64,000 bases of DNA from Nisaea acidiphila. Its GTDB lineage: Bacteria > Pseudomonadota > Alphaproteobacteria > Thalassobaculales > Thalassobaculaceae. The stretch is from the NCBI RefSeq assembly GCF_024662015.1, contig NZ_CP102480.1, positions 1,150,501-1,214,500 of the forward strand, given 5' to 3'. The translations under genes and the position numbers were made by a program. Below are positions 8,753 to 18,987 of this stretch, one piece after another; the first letter of the stretch is position 1; each line of letters opens with the position of its first letter. Under the pieces are notes generated by a model. That model did not search any database and was not told where the DNA came from. It saw only the letters and a list, made by a program, of their open reading frames with translations.

Positions 8753-9661
8753 ATGACGACGACCATCGCAAATCGCGGCCTTCCGGCAGCAGAGGACATT
8801 GTCGGCCCGACTCCGGGACAACAGCTCCGCAGGCGGATCTTCGGCCATCGCGGCCTGATGATCGGCGGCGTCATCCTCGCCATCATGTTCCTGATGGCGC
8901 TGAGCGCCCCGTTTCTCGCGCCGCACGATCCCTACTACCAGGACCTGCTCGCGCGCATTAAGCCGCCGGTCTGGATCACCGGCAACTGGGGGCACGTGCT
9001 CGGCACCGACCAGCTCGGCCGGGATTATCTCTCCCGCCTGATGTATGGCGCCCAGATTTCTCTTCTGATCGGTTTCGCGGCGGCCTTCATCTCCGGCGTC
9101 ATCGGCACCGCGATGGGTGTCGCGGCAGGCTATTTCGGCGGCCGCGTCGACATGGTGGTGACGTTCCTGATCACCGTCCGTCTCTCCATGCCGGTGGTGC
9201 TCGTGGCCCTCGCCGTGGTGGCGCTCGTCGGCGGCTCGCTGATCGTGGTGATCAGCGTGCTCGGATTGCTGCTCTGGGACCGCTACGCCGTCGTCATGCG
9301 CTCGGCCACGATGCAGATCCGTCAAATGGACTATGTCTCCGCCGCCAAGGCAGTCGGCTGCTCGACGACGCGCATCCTGCTGACCGAGATCATGCCGAAC
9401 ATCGTGAACAGCCTGATCGTCGTCGCGACGCTGGAGATGGCCCATGCCATCCTGCTCGAAGCGGCACTGTCCTTCCTCGGCATGGGCGTGCAGCCGCCGA
9501 CCCCGTCCTGGGGGCTGATGGTTTCGGAGGGCAAGGACTACATCCTCTTCGAATCCTGGATGATCACGATCCCCGGCGTTGCCCTCTTCCTGCTCGTTCT
9601 CGCGATCAACCTGGTCGGCGACGGGATCCGCGACGTCACCGCGCCGGAGGCCCGGAACTGA
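8753..9661 (+). CDS. ABC transporter permease, DppC/OppC type
   Basis: 302-residue inner-membrane permease. It has the OppC N-terminal segment (RRRIFGHRGLMIGGVIL with the first helix at residues 38-60), HVLGTDQLGRDYLSRLMYG, the strongly conserved DppC motif, and the EAA loop YVSAAKAVGCSTTRIL. C-terminal SFLGMGVQPPTPSWG is also a hallmark of this subunit. It forms the heterodimeric channel with the preceding permease; the four-base gap indicates translational coupling. Confidence 0.93.
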   Translation: MTTTIANRGLPAAEDIVGPTPGQQLRRRIFGHRGLMIGGVILAIMFLMALSAPFLAPHDPYYQDLLARIKPPVWITGNWGHVLGTDQLGRDYLSRLMYGAQISLLIGFAAAFISGVIGTAMGVAAGYFGGRVDMVVTFLITVRLSMPVVLVALAVVALVGGSLIVVISVLGLLLWDRYAVVMRSATMQIRQMDYVSAAKAVGCSTTRILLTEIMPNIVNSLIVVATLEMAHAILLEAALSFLGMGVQPPTPSWGLMVSEGKDYILFESWMITIPGVALFLLVLAINLVGDGIRDVTAPEARN

Positions 9662-9697
9662 TGCCCGCGCGGAAGAATTCTGGAACAGGAGTGTAAC

Positions 9698-10698
<1,001 letters not shown>

Positions 10699-10702
<4 letters not shown>

Positions 10703-11667
10703 CCGGAGAGACCGTCCCTCCCGTCCTCGAAATGCGGGACGTCACCAAGACCTTCATGATCCGGCGCGGCATCTTCAGCCCGAAGCAGCCTCTGCACGCC
10801 GTGAACGGGATTTCTCTGAAGATCGAGAAAGGCGACGTGCTCGGCCTGGTCGGCGAATCCGGCTGCGGCAAGTCCACGCTCGCCAAGATGCTGCTCGGGT
10901 TGGAACCGCCGACCACCGGCGAGATCTTCATCGACGGCGAACCCGCTTACCAGGGTGGCAGCCGGACCGCGGTCGCACGCCGCATCCAGCCGATCTTCCA
11001 GGACCCCTATTCGTCGCTGAACCCGCGGAAGACCATCGGCTCCATCGTCTCTCTGCCGCTCCGCGTGCACAAGGTGGGCGATCCGCTGAGCTGGCGGAAA
11101 TCGGTCGAGGATATTCTCGACATCGTCGGCCTTCCGCGGCGGGTCTATGACAGCTATCCGAACCAGCTTTCCGGCGGCCAGCGCCAGCGCGTCGCCATCG
11201 CCCGCGCGCTGATCATGAAGCCGGAAATCGTCATCTGCGACGAGCCGACCTCGGCGCTCGACGTCTCGGTGCAGTCGCAGATACTGAACCTGCTGATGGA
11301 TCTCCGCGAGGAACTCGGCCTCACCTACGTGCTGATCAGCCATAACCTCGCCGTCGTCGAGCATATCGCGACCAAGGTGGCGGTGATGTATCTCGGCCGG
11401 ATCGTCGAGGAAACCGATACCGCGACCCTCTTCGAGAAGGCGCGGCATCCCTATACCGAAGCGCTCCTCGGTTCGGTTCTGACCCCGGAACCCGGCCTCG
11501 GCGTGCCGGATAGCGGTCTCGGTATCGCCTTCCCGAACCCGATCAACCCGCCGAGCGGCTGCACCTTCCATCCGCGCTGCGCAAAGGCCTTCGGCCCCTG
11601 CTCCGTTAAGGCGCCACCGAAGATCAACGACGCGGACGGCCATGTCGAGTGCCATCTCTACGCCTGA
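10699..11667 (+). CDS. ABC transporter ATP-binding protein, DppF/OppF type
   Basis: 322-residue second ATPase of the importer. Walker A GESGCGKS near residue 55, Q-loop PIFQDPYSSLNPRKTIG, signature LSGGQRQRV, Walker B IVICDEPTSALDVS, and the H-loop reads LISHNLAVV. The C-terminal extension has SGCTFHPRCAKAFGPC. Its ATG overlaps the TGA of the previous gene (ATGA), so the two ATPases are translationally coupled and presumably form a heterodimer. Confidence 0.94.
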
Positions 11668-11676
11668 GCAAGCCCC

Positions 11677-12129
11677 GTGACCGGAAGCGGTGAAGTCACC
11701 TACCGCACGCTTGTTCCGACGGATTTCGACGACGCGCTCGCGCTCTATCGCGAACTCTCCGGCGCACGGCCGGTCGCGGAGGGCGCGCTCGGGCAGGAGC
11801 GGTTCGCGGCGATCCTCACGCAGCCGGGAAGCGCGATCCATGGCGCCGAGGTTGGTGGGCGCATGGTCTCGATGGCCACCGTCCACGTGATGCCGAACAT
11901 GACCTATGGTGGCCGCCCATATGCACTTGTCGAGAACGTCGTGACGCTGAAAGCGTTCCAGGGGCGCGGTCTCGGGCGCGGCGTGATGCAGTCGCTCATC
12001 GATACCGCCTGGGCGGCCGGCGCCTACAAGATCATGCTGCTCACGGGACGCCGTGCCAAGGCCCGCGGCTTCTACGAGAAACTCGGCTTCAACGGCGACG
12101 AGAAGCACGGCATGATCCTCCGCCGCTAG
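11677..12129 (+). CDS. GNAT-family N-acetyltransferase
   Basis: 150-residue acetyltransferase. The acetyl-CoA loop is in FQGRGLGRGVMQSLIDTA (Q/RxxGxG/A type, residues about 93-110), preceded by the beta-4 strand ALVENVVTL and followed by KARGFYEKLGF, the usual C-terminal motif. The target amine is unknown. The start is GTG, nine bases after the last importer gene, so it is probably the final gene of that operon, perhaps modifying an imported compound (inference). Confidence 0.85.
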   Translation: MTGSGEVTYRTLVPTDFDDALALYRELSGARPVAEGALGQERFAAILTQPGSAIHGAEVGGRMVSMATVHVMPNMTYGGRPYALVENVVTLKAFQGRGLGRGVMQSLIDTAWAAGAYKIMLLTGRRAKARGFYEKLGFNGDEKHGMILRR

Positions 12130-12207
12130 ACTGACCAAGCGTCATCCGGGTGTCATGGTCGGCGGCTAGGCTGCGCGTCCTTCCTCTGCCAAACTTCCGG
12201 GACCGCC

Positions 12208-13095
12208 ATGACGCTCACCTTCGCCACCTACAACATCCAGTTCGGCCTCGGCCAGGACGGCAAGTTCGATACCGGCCGGATCGCCGACGCGGTCGCAGCT
12301 GCCGATATCGTCTGTTTCCAGGAAGTGGTGCAGGGCTGGCCGCGCGACGATTACGAGGATCAGGCCGCGACCATCGCCGGGCGGCTGAACCATTTCTATG
12401 TCTTCGGCTCGACCTTCGACGTCGACGGCAGCTTCCGCGACGAGGACGGCAAGGTGGTGAACCGGCGCCGCACTTTCGGCAACATGGTCGCGAGCCGCTG
12501 GCCGATTTCCGCCTCGCGGACCCTGCACCTCCGCAAGAAACCCTCCCCGGGCGTCTTCGATCTGCAGCGCTGCGCCGTCGAGGCCATCGTGGAACTGCCG
12601 TCCGGCCCGATCCGCGTCTACAGCACCCATCTCGCCCATCAGGCACCGTCGCACCGCATGCCGCAGGTCGAGGCGCTGCGCGAATATGTCTTCCGCGCGC
12701 CTCACGAAGGCGCGCCAATCGACGGCCCGCACCCGTTGCCGCCGGAAGCGGCCTTTGACTGGACGGAGGGCCTGCCTTTCGCGCCCGCGCCGAAGAGCGC
12801 GATCCTCGCCGGCGACCTCAATTGCCGCCCGACCTCCGAGGAATACGCCCATCTCTGCGGCGAGCCGCACCAAAAGCGCGGCCGAACCCGGCTCTACGAC
12901 CAGCTCGTGGATACGTGGGTTGCGGCAGGCCACGATGAGGAAGGCGTCTCGACCCTCTACAACCGGGACGGCGACTACAAGATCGACCATGTGCTGGTGA
13001 CGGACGATCTCGCCCCGAAGGTGAAGAGCAGCCGGGTTGCGTCGGAGGTCACCGCCTCCGATCATTATCCGGTCTTCGTCGAATTCAACCTCTGA
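12208..13095 (+). CDS. Endonuclease/exonuclease/phosphatase (EEP) family protein
   Basis: 295 residues with the EEP fold markers in order: TFATYNIQFG (metal-ligand Asn), DIVCFQEVVQG (Glu), VYSTHLAHQ (His), ILAGDLNCRPTSEEY (GDxN) and the C-terminal ASDHYPVFVEF (SDH catalytic pair). These residues bind Mg2+ and cleave phosphodiester or phosphoester bonds. The substrate may be a nucleic acid, a phospholipid or an inositol phosphate. No signal peptide is seen, so a cytosolic location is likely. Convergent with the EamA gene, 12 bases apart. Confidence 0.85.
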   Translation: MTLTFATYNIQFGLGQDGKFDTGRIADAVAAADIVCFQEVVQGWPRDDYEDQAATIAGRLNHFYVFGSTFDVDGSFRDEDGKVVNRRRTFGNMVASRWPISASRTLHLRKKPSPGVFDLQRCAVEAIVELPSGPIRVYSTHLAHQAPSHRMPQVEALREYVFRAPHEGAPIDGPHPLPPEAAFDWTEGLPFAPAPKSAILAGDLNCRPTSEEYAHLCGEPHQKRGRTRLYDQLVDTWVAAGHDEEGVSTLYNRDGDYKIDHVLVTDDLAPKVKSSRVASEVTASDHYPVFVEFNL

Positions 13096-13107
13096 GAGAA
13101 TTGCCGA

Positions 13108-14040
13108 TCAAGTTTCGGCCAGCGCCCGGCGCCTCCGCCGCGCCACCGCCTCGCGATGGGCGATATAGGTGATGCTGCCGACGATGATCGCGGCGCCGAT
13201 CCAGGTGAAGATCTCCGGAACTTCCCCGAAGATCGCGAAGCCGATCAGGGCGGACCAGACCAGCTGGACGAACTTGATCGGCTGGATTGCGGACATTTCG
13301 GCGACCTTGAAGCCTTGGGTCATGAGCAAATGGCCCAGGGTCGCGAGCCCGGCCGTGATCAATACGAGCAGCAGTTCCTCGATTGTCGGCGTGCGCCAGA
13401 CATAGAGAGCGGGAATGAACGTAAACAGCGTGACGAAGACGGAGAGATAAGCCACCACCGCCGGGCCCGTTTCGGTCAGCGTCAGTTTCTTCGCGACGAT
13501 ATCCGCGCAGGCGAAGATCGGCGCCGCAACGAGCATCGCGATGGCGCCCGGGTCAACCACCGCGAAGCCGGGACGGATGATGATCAGAGCGCCCATCAGG
13601 CCGATGATGATGGCCATGATGCGCCGGAACCGGATCGCCTCGCCGAGGAACAGAGCGGCCAGGAGCGTCGTATAGACCGGCGCCGTGAACCCCATGGCGG
13701 TCACTTCCGCCAGCGGCATCCGCGACATCGCGTAGAACCAGAGCAGGACGCCCGTCCCGTGCAGGAACCCGCGCAGGGCATGCAGCGGCAGTTTGGCGTT
13801 GCGGATGTCGGAGGGGCGGAGCTTCAGGAAAAACGGCGCCATGAAGACGAGCGCGAAGGCGTAGCGCAGGAACCCGGTCTGCACCGGATCCAGCGTGGCG
13901 CCGACATAGCGCACGATCGCCATGAAACAGGAAAAGACGAGCCCCGAGAGAGCGATCCAGAACATGCCCTGAAGATTGGGCGAAATGGAGGAAAAACGGG
14001 TCTGGAGTTCACGCAGCGGGGCGAATGACATCTTGGCCAA
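13108..14040 (-). CDS. EamA/DMT-family membrane exporter
   Basis: 310-residue integral membrane protein with about ten predicted helices arranged as two EamA repeats (residues about 27-160 and 170-295). Markers: a first repeat with SGLVFSCFMAIVRYVG and second-repeat GHLLMTQGFKVAEMSAIQPIKFVQLVWSALIGF. Drug/metabolite transporters of this group export amino acids, nucleosides or S-adenosylmethionine; the cargo cannot be read. The C-terminus is basic (REAVARRRRRA), consistent with a cytoplasmic end. Confidence 0.88.
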   Translation of the reverse strand: MAKMSFAPLRELQTRFSSISPNLQGMFWIALSGLVFSCFMAIVRYVGATLDPVQTGFLRYAFALVFMAPFFLKLRPSDIRNAKLPLHALRGFLHGTGVLLWFYAMSRMPLAEVTAMGFTAPVYTTLLAALFLGEAIRFRRIMAIIIGLMGALIIIRPGFAVVDPGAIAMLVAAPIFACADIVAKKLTLTETGPAVVAYLSVFVTLFTFIPALYVWRTPTIEELLLVLITAGLATLGHLLMTQGFKVAEMSAIQPIKFVQLVWSALIGFAIFGEVPEIFTWIGAAIIVGSITYIAHREAVARRRRRALAET

Positions 14041-14396
14041 TTGGAAACAATAAAGCGCTCTAGGGCTACACTATTCCATATTCGGAAAAGAAAAACAGCC
14101 CTATGCATACTTTTCGGGTTAATCCGCCGAATGGATAGCAACCGGCAAGTCGATCGGAGATCTACTGCCTCTCGCTCTACCCGAAGCCGGTCCGCACGCC
14201 ACATTTTGGCGACCTGTAAAACATCCCGCACGGACGCATCTTCGTGCACCGTTCCGGATCGCGACGCAAAACAGGAAAACGTCCTGGCTTTTCCTGCTTC
14301 GCAAACCGCGTCGCAATCCGGAATCTCGCAGCCCTTATCATCGGCCGGACTGGATTCGACCGATCTCCTCCTAAGAGACTGAAATTATGTCAATAA
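14041..14396. other. Intergenic stretch between EamA gene and ankyrin gene
   Basis: 356 bases with no gene that I can support. A 113-codon frame on the plus strand (14041-14382) has low-complexity Ser/Arg-rich composition and no ribosome site, and is probably chance. The segment beside 14041 should hold the promoter of the EamA gene. No clear terminator for the ankyrin gene was found. Confidence 0.5.
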
Positions 14397-16127
14397 TCAC
14401 CGAGGGTATTCGCGCAGAAGTTCCGCCACATCTGAATGCCCGGCGCTTGCGGCAGACTCCGCAATGCTCGTTCCGGACGGATCGCATATGTCCGGATTGG
14501 CGCCCTTCTCCAACAGATGCTCCACAGAGCCGATCTGGCCGCTTACCGCAGCTTTCCAGAGCGGAGGCGCCCAATGATCGTCTCCGGAATTCGCGGACTG
14601 GGGAACGACCCGGGAGAATGGCGCGTCGAGCCAATCCGGATCTTCTGCGAGACGGGCATCGATTTGATCGGTCCGCCCCATCGCAGCGGCGAAAAAAATA
14701 TCCATCGGAGCCTGCAGGAGCAGCGCGATCGCTTCCTTCTTTTGCGAATAGAACGCGTGGCCAAGAGGTGGGGAGAGATGCTCCGGATCGCGCAACTTGG
14801 CATCCGCGCCGGCCGCGAGAAGAACCTTAAGAGTGTTTACCTGTCCACGCCAGGCGGCCGCATGCAAAGCTGTCTGCGTGCCTACCGGACTAAGCTCGAA
14901 GCCGAGAGCGATCATAGTTTCAACGGCTGCAAGATTGCCGTTGCCGGCCGCTTCGCGCAAAATCTCGGCTTCAGTATCCGGATCTTTTCCCATGTGTCCG
15001 GGCTTGAGTTTCTCGGCGGTTTGCAGATCACCAGACATGCAGGCGGCAAAGAACTGTTGCCGCTCCGTCAGTGGCTCCGCATCGCCGCCCCGGGCTTTTA
15101 TGATTTCCGCGATATCCGGGAGCCCGCGCATCAAAGCCGATTGATAGGGCGTGACCCCTTCGGTGAAGGTCGGATAGGTATTGTTGTCGGGTGTATCGAT
15201 ATCGACTCCATGTTCGATCAGAAGTCGAGCCCGATCGGCAAATCCCCACCGGAGCGCGATGATCAGGTTCCAATGCATTGTGCGGTGCGCGGCGGGCAAC
15301 CCGCCATCCTCCACCGGCCACCAATTGCTGGGATCGCTGTCTTTCAGACCGAATTCGAGCATCAGCTCCAGATGCGTATTATCGGGATTGAAACAGCGAT
15401 TGTAAGCACCTTGGCTGTCATTCGGGTTTGCTCCGGCTTCAAGTACCGCGCGGGCGAACTCGGCCATTTCCGGGTGTTCGGGAAGGCGCACCTTCCCTCC
15501 TTCTCCATCGCCGAATATGCCCGTAAGGACGGAGAAACGGTAGGTGCCTCCCCAGAGATAATGGGCATTCGGATCGGCTCCGGCTCCAAGCAACATGACC
15601 CCGGTCATATATGACGAGGCGCCGGGCAGTCGCGCATAGGCCGCATACATGAGCGGCGTCCATTGAAATGGGCCGCCGGGCTCATCGACAGAGAACGATT
15701 CTCGGGCGAGCCAGCGAGCCAGAGCCGCCTCGTCTCCGGCCGCAGCGGCAACGTGCGGTGAATGTGCCACGATCTCCGGATGTGCCTCCAGGATGGCGGC
15801 AGCCATTTCAAATGCCGCCGGTCCACGCGTGTTATCCGGGCCGTAGTGCAAGCAAACGAGGTCGAGAAACCGGTTTGCGCGCTGTTCCGTCGTTTCCCGT
15901 GCTCCGAGACCGGCATCGATATGCCGTTTCATCCGGGTCCAACTGGAGAAATCGTATTCCCTCGCTATCACCAGCTGGGCTTGCTGCAATGTGATTTTCG
16001 CAGGATTTCCAAAGTACGGACCTACTCGCCCGAGGGCGGACTGGTCTTCAATCCGAACGAGTTTATGAAGTTGCTTAGCCTGCCCTTTGAGATGCTCAAG
16101 GGAAGGGCGCGCGGGAAGGTTTGCCAT
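14397..16127 (-). CDS. Ankyrin-repeat protein
   Basis: 576 residues. Residues 7-70 form a short helical domain (SLEHLKGQAKQLHKLV ... AQLVIAREYDFSSWTRM) often found before ankyrin repeats in soil bacteria. Ankyrin-like repeats then run through most of the protein: TPLMYAAYARLPG, VMLLGAGADPNAH, RLLIEHGVDIDTPD, TALHAAAWRGQVNTLKVLLAAGAD and SVEHLLEKGANPDICDPSG, the last near the C-terminus. There is no signal peptide. It presumably mediates protein-protein contacts; no partner is evident. The small N-terminal domain resembles the one in the glyoxalase-like protein at 20136. Confidence 0.8.
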   Translation of the reverse strand: MANLPARPSLEHLKGQAKQLHKLVRIEDQSALGRVGPYFGNPAKITLQQAQLVIAREYDFSSWTRMKRHIDAGLGARETTEQRANRFLDLVCLHYGPDNTRGPAAFEMAAAILEAHPEIVAHSPHVAAAAGDEAALARWLARESFSVDEPGGPFQWTPLMYAAYARLPGASSYMTGVMLLGAGADPNAHYLWGGTYRFSVLTGIFGDGEGGKVRLPEHPEMAEFARAVLEAGANPNDSQGAYNRCFNPDNTHLELMLEFGLKDSDPSNWWPVEDGGLPAAHRTMHWNLIIALRWGFADRARLLIEHGVDIDTPDNNTYPTFTEGVTPYQSALMRGLPDIAEIIKARGGDAEPLTERQQFFAACMSGDLQTAEKLKPGHMGKDPDTEAEILREAAGNGNLAAVETMIALGFELSPVGTQTALHAAAWRGQVNTLKVLLAAGADAKLRDPEHLSPPLGHAFYSQKKEAIALLLQAPMDIFFAAAMGRTDQIDARLAEDPDWLDAPFSRVVPQSANSGDDHWAPPLWKAAVSGQIGSVEHLLEKGANPDICDPSGTSIAESAASAGHSDVAELLREYPR

Positions 16128-16475
16128 ATCGGCCTCCTTTCAACTGTCCGGTATCCGCGCCCACGGACCTGAAAGAAGGTCGGGTGGTATTGGCATTACT
16201 TTGGACAGAGAGGCTAAGCCCTTCCCGCGGATCGGAAGCGCCCTGACGCGCGGACATAGCGTTAGCACATGGACCAAACGAACGAAAGCGGCTGTTACAC
16301 AAAACAGACCTCCGCAAAAGAAGCCAAGTCCCCGAAATCCACCACGGTGAGCTGTTCTATCTATATCTCCGGCGCGTGCCTTCGATTGCCGAGGATACCG
16401 GTTCGGTCTGCTCAAGTTTCAACGCCCGATCTAAACGCGAAAGGCTGGCCGCCTCTTTACTTCGCCCCGGGCGAG
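16128..16475. other. Intergenic stretch upstream of the ankyrin gene
   Basis: 348 bases between the ankyrin start and the end of the GntR gene. No supported gene, and no strong terminator or repeat. The part next to 16128 should contain the ankyrin promoter. Confidence 0.4.
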
Positions 16476-17162
16476 TTAGCCCTCTTCGCTGCTGGCGAGG
16501 AGGTGTAGGCGCGCCTTCTGGGCGCCGCGGATATGTTCGCGCATCAGCCGCTCTGCCAGTTCGGCGTCTTTATCGGCAATCGCCTGAACGACCGCCGCAT
16601 GTTCGCGCTTGGCCTCTTCGGATCGCCCCGGCACCGCCATCGTAGTTGGCCCCAGAAGCACCATCGCGTCCTGCAAAACGTTCAGCGTCTTCAGAAGATA
16701 GCGGTTGTGGGCGGCGTGATAGAGCGAACTGTGGAAGCGCCGGTTGTGACCCGCAACCGCTGCCGCCTTCCCTTTGCTGCCAGGGTCCAGCGACACCAGT
16801 TCCTGCAGGATCTGGATCTCGGCATCCGAGGCCCGGCGCGCCGCCAGTCCCGCCGCCGTGCCTTCCAATACCTCGCGCATGAAATAGAGCTCCATCACCG
16901 CCTGGTGATCGAGTTCCGAGATCACCATGCCCCGGTAGGGCGCGAAGCTGAGCAGCCCATCCGCCTCAAGACGCCGGAACGCCTCCCGCACCGGGGTCCG
17001 GCTGACATCGAGCCGTGCCGCCATGTCGCTCTCGCGCACACGTTCTCCCGGCTTCAGCTCGCCCGACCGGATCGCCTCTTTGAGCTTCAGATAGGCGGTT
17101 TCCCCGCGGGGCTCACCGGCAGGAGAACTGTTGCCGTCTTTCGCCAGTCTCTTTCTGGCCAT
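16476..17162 (-). CDS. GntR-family transcriptional regulator (FCD subfamily)
   Basis: Winged-helix regulator of 228 residues from the chosen start. The DNA-binding domain covers residues 20-85 (LKEAIRSGELKPGERVRE ... LDVSRTPVREAFRRLEADGLL, a textbook GntR helix-turn-helix), followed by an all-helical FCD effector domain with EVLEGTAAGLAARRAS and HNRRFHSSLYHAAHNRYL, whose histidines may bind a metal and an organic acid. The start at 17162 is preferred because AGAGGA lies six bases before it; an in-frame ATG at 17189 lacks a ribosome site. Divergent from the 2OG hydroxylase gene. Confidence 0.88.
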   Translation of the reverse strand: MARKRLAKDGNSSPAGEPRGETAYLKLKEAIRSGELKPGERVRESDMAARLDVSRTPVREAFRRLEADGLLSFAPYRGMVISELDHQAVMELYFMREVLEGTAAGLAARRASDAEIQILQELVSLDPGSKGKAAAVAGHNRRFHSSLYHAAHNRYLLKTLNVLQDAMVLLGPTTMAVPGRSEEAKREHAAVVQAIADKDAELAERLMREHIRGAQKARLHLLASSEEG

Positions 17163-17203
17163 CGCCATTCCTCTTCGGGTTCGCGCCATGGGAGGCGCTC
17201 GCG

Positions 17204-17225
17204 GGGGTCACCATAGTGTAACCCC
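17204..17225. promoter_or_regulatory. Imperfect palindrome between gntR-type and hydroxylase genes
   Basis: GGGGTcACcat / agtGTaACCCC, 8 of 11 positions symmetric, in the divergent gap. It resembles the GT...AC half-site layout bound by GntR proteins, so it may be the autoregulatory operator. Inference from symmetry and location only. Confidence 0.3.
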
Positions 17226-17322
17226 GGCTCCGCCCCCATCCGCAAGATGACACAGAGTTGCCACTGGTCCGCCCGCGGACGGTCGGCTAGTGTGGCGCGC
17301 ATCGTATCTAAGTGAGTCGCAC

Positions 17323-18036
17323 ATGCCTTACGTCTACCCAATTCCCAATCTGCTGCCGCCGGAACTTGTCTCAGAGATCAACAAGCGACTGGAGTCCGAA
17401 CCGGAAGCCTGGGTCGACGGCGCGCAAACGGCCGGGCGGGAACGCGGCAAGAAAAAGAATCTCGAACTGGCCGTGGACAGCGACCTGCGCGTGCAGGTCT
17501 CCGACGCGATCACCACGGTCCTGCGTGACTATCAGCGCCGCGAGTCGCTGCTCTTCACCTTCCTCGCAGCACCGTCGAAGATCGGGAAGTTCCTGGTCTC
17601 GAGTACGGATGCCGGGGGCGGCTACGGCGACCATATGGACAACAATGTCATGGGCAAGGGGACGGCGGAGGAACTGCGCTCCGACCTCTCGATGACGATC
17701 TTCCTTTCGGACCCGGAGAGCTACGAGGGCGGGGAACTGGTCATCGACAGCGACATGGCCTTCGCGCCCAGCTTCAAGATGCCGGCGGGCGGCGCCGTGC
17801 TCTACGCGACGAACTCAATCCACCGGGTCAATCCAGTGACCAAAGGTACACGGGTTGCCGCCATCACCTGGATCGAGAGCGAGATCGCCGATCCATTCAT
17901 GCGTCAGGTCAACGCGGATTTGCTGCAATGCCTGAATGCGGTATCGCTCAATGGCGAGCAAAATCCACAACTCGCGGCGTTCCTGACGCTGAAACTCGAG
18001 AAAATCCGGGGGAACCTGCAGAAACGGTTCGGCTGA
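17323..18036 (+). CDS. PKHD-type Fe(II)/2-oxoglutarate hydroxylase (PiuC/YbiX-like)
   Basis: 237-residue dioxygenase. The iron triad is visible: H104 and D106 in YGDHMDNN and H167 in TNSIHRVNP, with R177 (TKGTRVAA) placed to bind 2-oxoglutarate. The order LSMTIFLSDPESYEGGELVI is strongly typical of the PiuC family, often linked to iron uptake, though no TonB receptor gene lies nearby here. The ATG at 17323 was chosen over an in-frame upstream ATG at 17290, which lacks the conserved N-terminus. The native substrate is unknown. Confidence 0.88.
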   Translation: MPYVYPIPNLLPPELVSEINKRLESEPEAWVDGAQTAGRERGKKKNLELAVDSDLRVQVSDAITTVLRDYQRRESLLFTFLAAPSKIGKFLVSSTDAGGGYGDHMDNNVMGKGTAEELRSDLSMTIFLSDPESYEGGELVIDSDMAFAPSFKMPAGGAVLYATNSIHRVNPVTKGTRVAAITWIESEIADPFMRQVNADLLQCLNAVSLNGEQNPQLAAFLTLKLEKIRGNLQKRFG

Positions 18037-18043
18037 GCCGGAC

Positions 18044-18277
18044 TCAGGCGCTGCGGTCCTTTTTCTTCGCGCCGTAGGTCCCGTCCGGGTTCTGCACGAG
18101 GTCGACCACGCCGTCTTCCGGCTTGGAGCTGCCGGGAGACGCGGACGCGCCGCCGCTCTTCGCCTCTTCCTTCAGCTTCTGCTTGCGCGCTTGGTCAAGC
18201 CGCGTAACCAGCTTGAAACCGTACCAGACAGCCGCCAGGACGGCGAACAGAACCAGGATCTTTTGAAGACTGAACAT
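18044..18277 (-). CDS. Small membrane-anchored hypothetical protein
   Basis: 77 residues: one N-terminal membrane helix (about residues 6-24, LQKILVLFAVLAAVWYGFKL), then a basic coiled stretch (DQARKQKLKEEAKS) and a polar tail ending VQNPDGTYGAKKKDRS. Short proteins of this pattern are common in alphaproteobacteria; I know no function. Convergent with the hydroxylase gene, seven bases apart, and 30 bases downstream of the acetyltransferase gene, so it may share that transcript. Confidence 0.65.
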   Translation of the reverse strand: MFSLQKILVLFAVLAAVWYGFKLVTRLDQARKQKLKEEAKSGGASASPGSSKPEDGVVDLVQNPDGTYGAKKKDRSA

Positions 18278-18307
18278 GTCTTGGTTTTAATCGATTAATG
18301 CCGGAGT

Positions 18308-18868
18308 TCAAGAGCCAGTCGTGCGCACCAGCTCGTACTTGACCACTCCGTGAGACTGACCGGGCACGTCGTAGCGGTCCACGAGCGTCATGCCGAGTTT
18401 TTCCAGCACCTTGTGCGAGCCCGTATTGTCGCCCCGCGAGCGGGCGACGAGAAGCGGAAGCTCAAGCACCGTCATCGCCGCGTCGCGCGCCGCCTTGGCC
18501 GCCTCCGTCGCGTAGCCCTTGCCGCGGAAAGTCGGGAACAGTCCGTAGGAGAGCTCGATTTCACCGGCATCGCCGTCGTCAGCATAGCGAAGCCCGCATT
18601 CGCCGCAGAAACCGCCGCTTTCCTTCTCGACGACGGCATAGAGCCCGAAACCATGCTCATCCCAGTGCCGTTTCAGCACGTCGAACGCCGCGCTCGCCGC
18701 TTCCGGGCCGCGGGCGCCGTATTTGCGGATGGACATGACCTCCGGGTCTCCATAGAAGCGCACCATCTCCGCCCGGTCGGCTTCGATGAAGCGCCGCAAC
18801 ACGAGGCGAACGGTTTCAATGCGCTCCGGCGCCTTCGCTGCATCCTGGTTCGATAGTTTTTCTTCCAT
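18308..18868 (-). CDS. GNAT acetyltransferase, RimJ/RimL type
   Basis: 186 residues of the GNAT RimJ/RimL subgroup. Seen: the N-terminal ETVRLVLRRFIEADR, GFCGECGLRYADDGDAGE, ELSYGLFPTFRGKGYATEAAKAA with the acetyl-CoA loop at RGKGYA, and GSHKVLEKLGM, the signature end. Relatives acetylate ribosomal protein N-termini or small amines; the substrate here is unknown. It may form a two-gene unit with the small membrane protein downstream. Confidence 0.85.
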   Translation of the reverse strand: MEEKLSNQDAAKAPERIETVRLVLRRFIEADRAEMVRFYGDPEVMSIRKYGARGPEAASAAFDVLKRHWDEHGFGLYAVVEKESGGFCGECGLRYADDGDAGEIELSYGLFPTFRGKGYATEAAKAARDAAMTVLELPLLVARSRGDNTGSHKVLEKLGMTLVDRYDVPGQSHGVVKYELVRTTGS

Positions 18869-18987
18869 GCGGAAAGCCTATACGCCTCGGGCGACCGGAC
18901 ACAGCAATACTGACGGAACTTATTGAATCGCGCTCCATTTGGCTCATCTCTGAACTGGGCGTTGTCAAAGATCGAGGGAGAGAAAGC

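Noticed and set aside
14041-14382. 113-codon plus frame in the EamA-ankyrin gap
   Set aside because: Ser/Arg-rich, no ribosome site and no recognisable fold; it overlaps the expected promoter.
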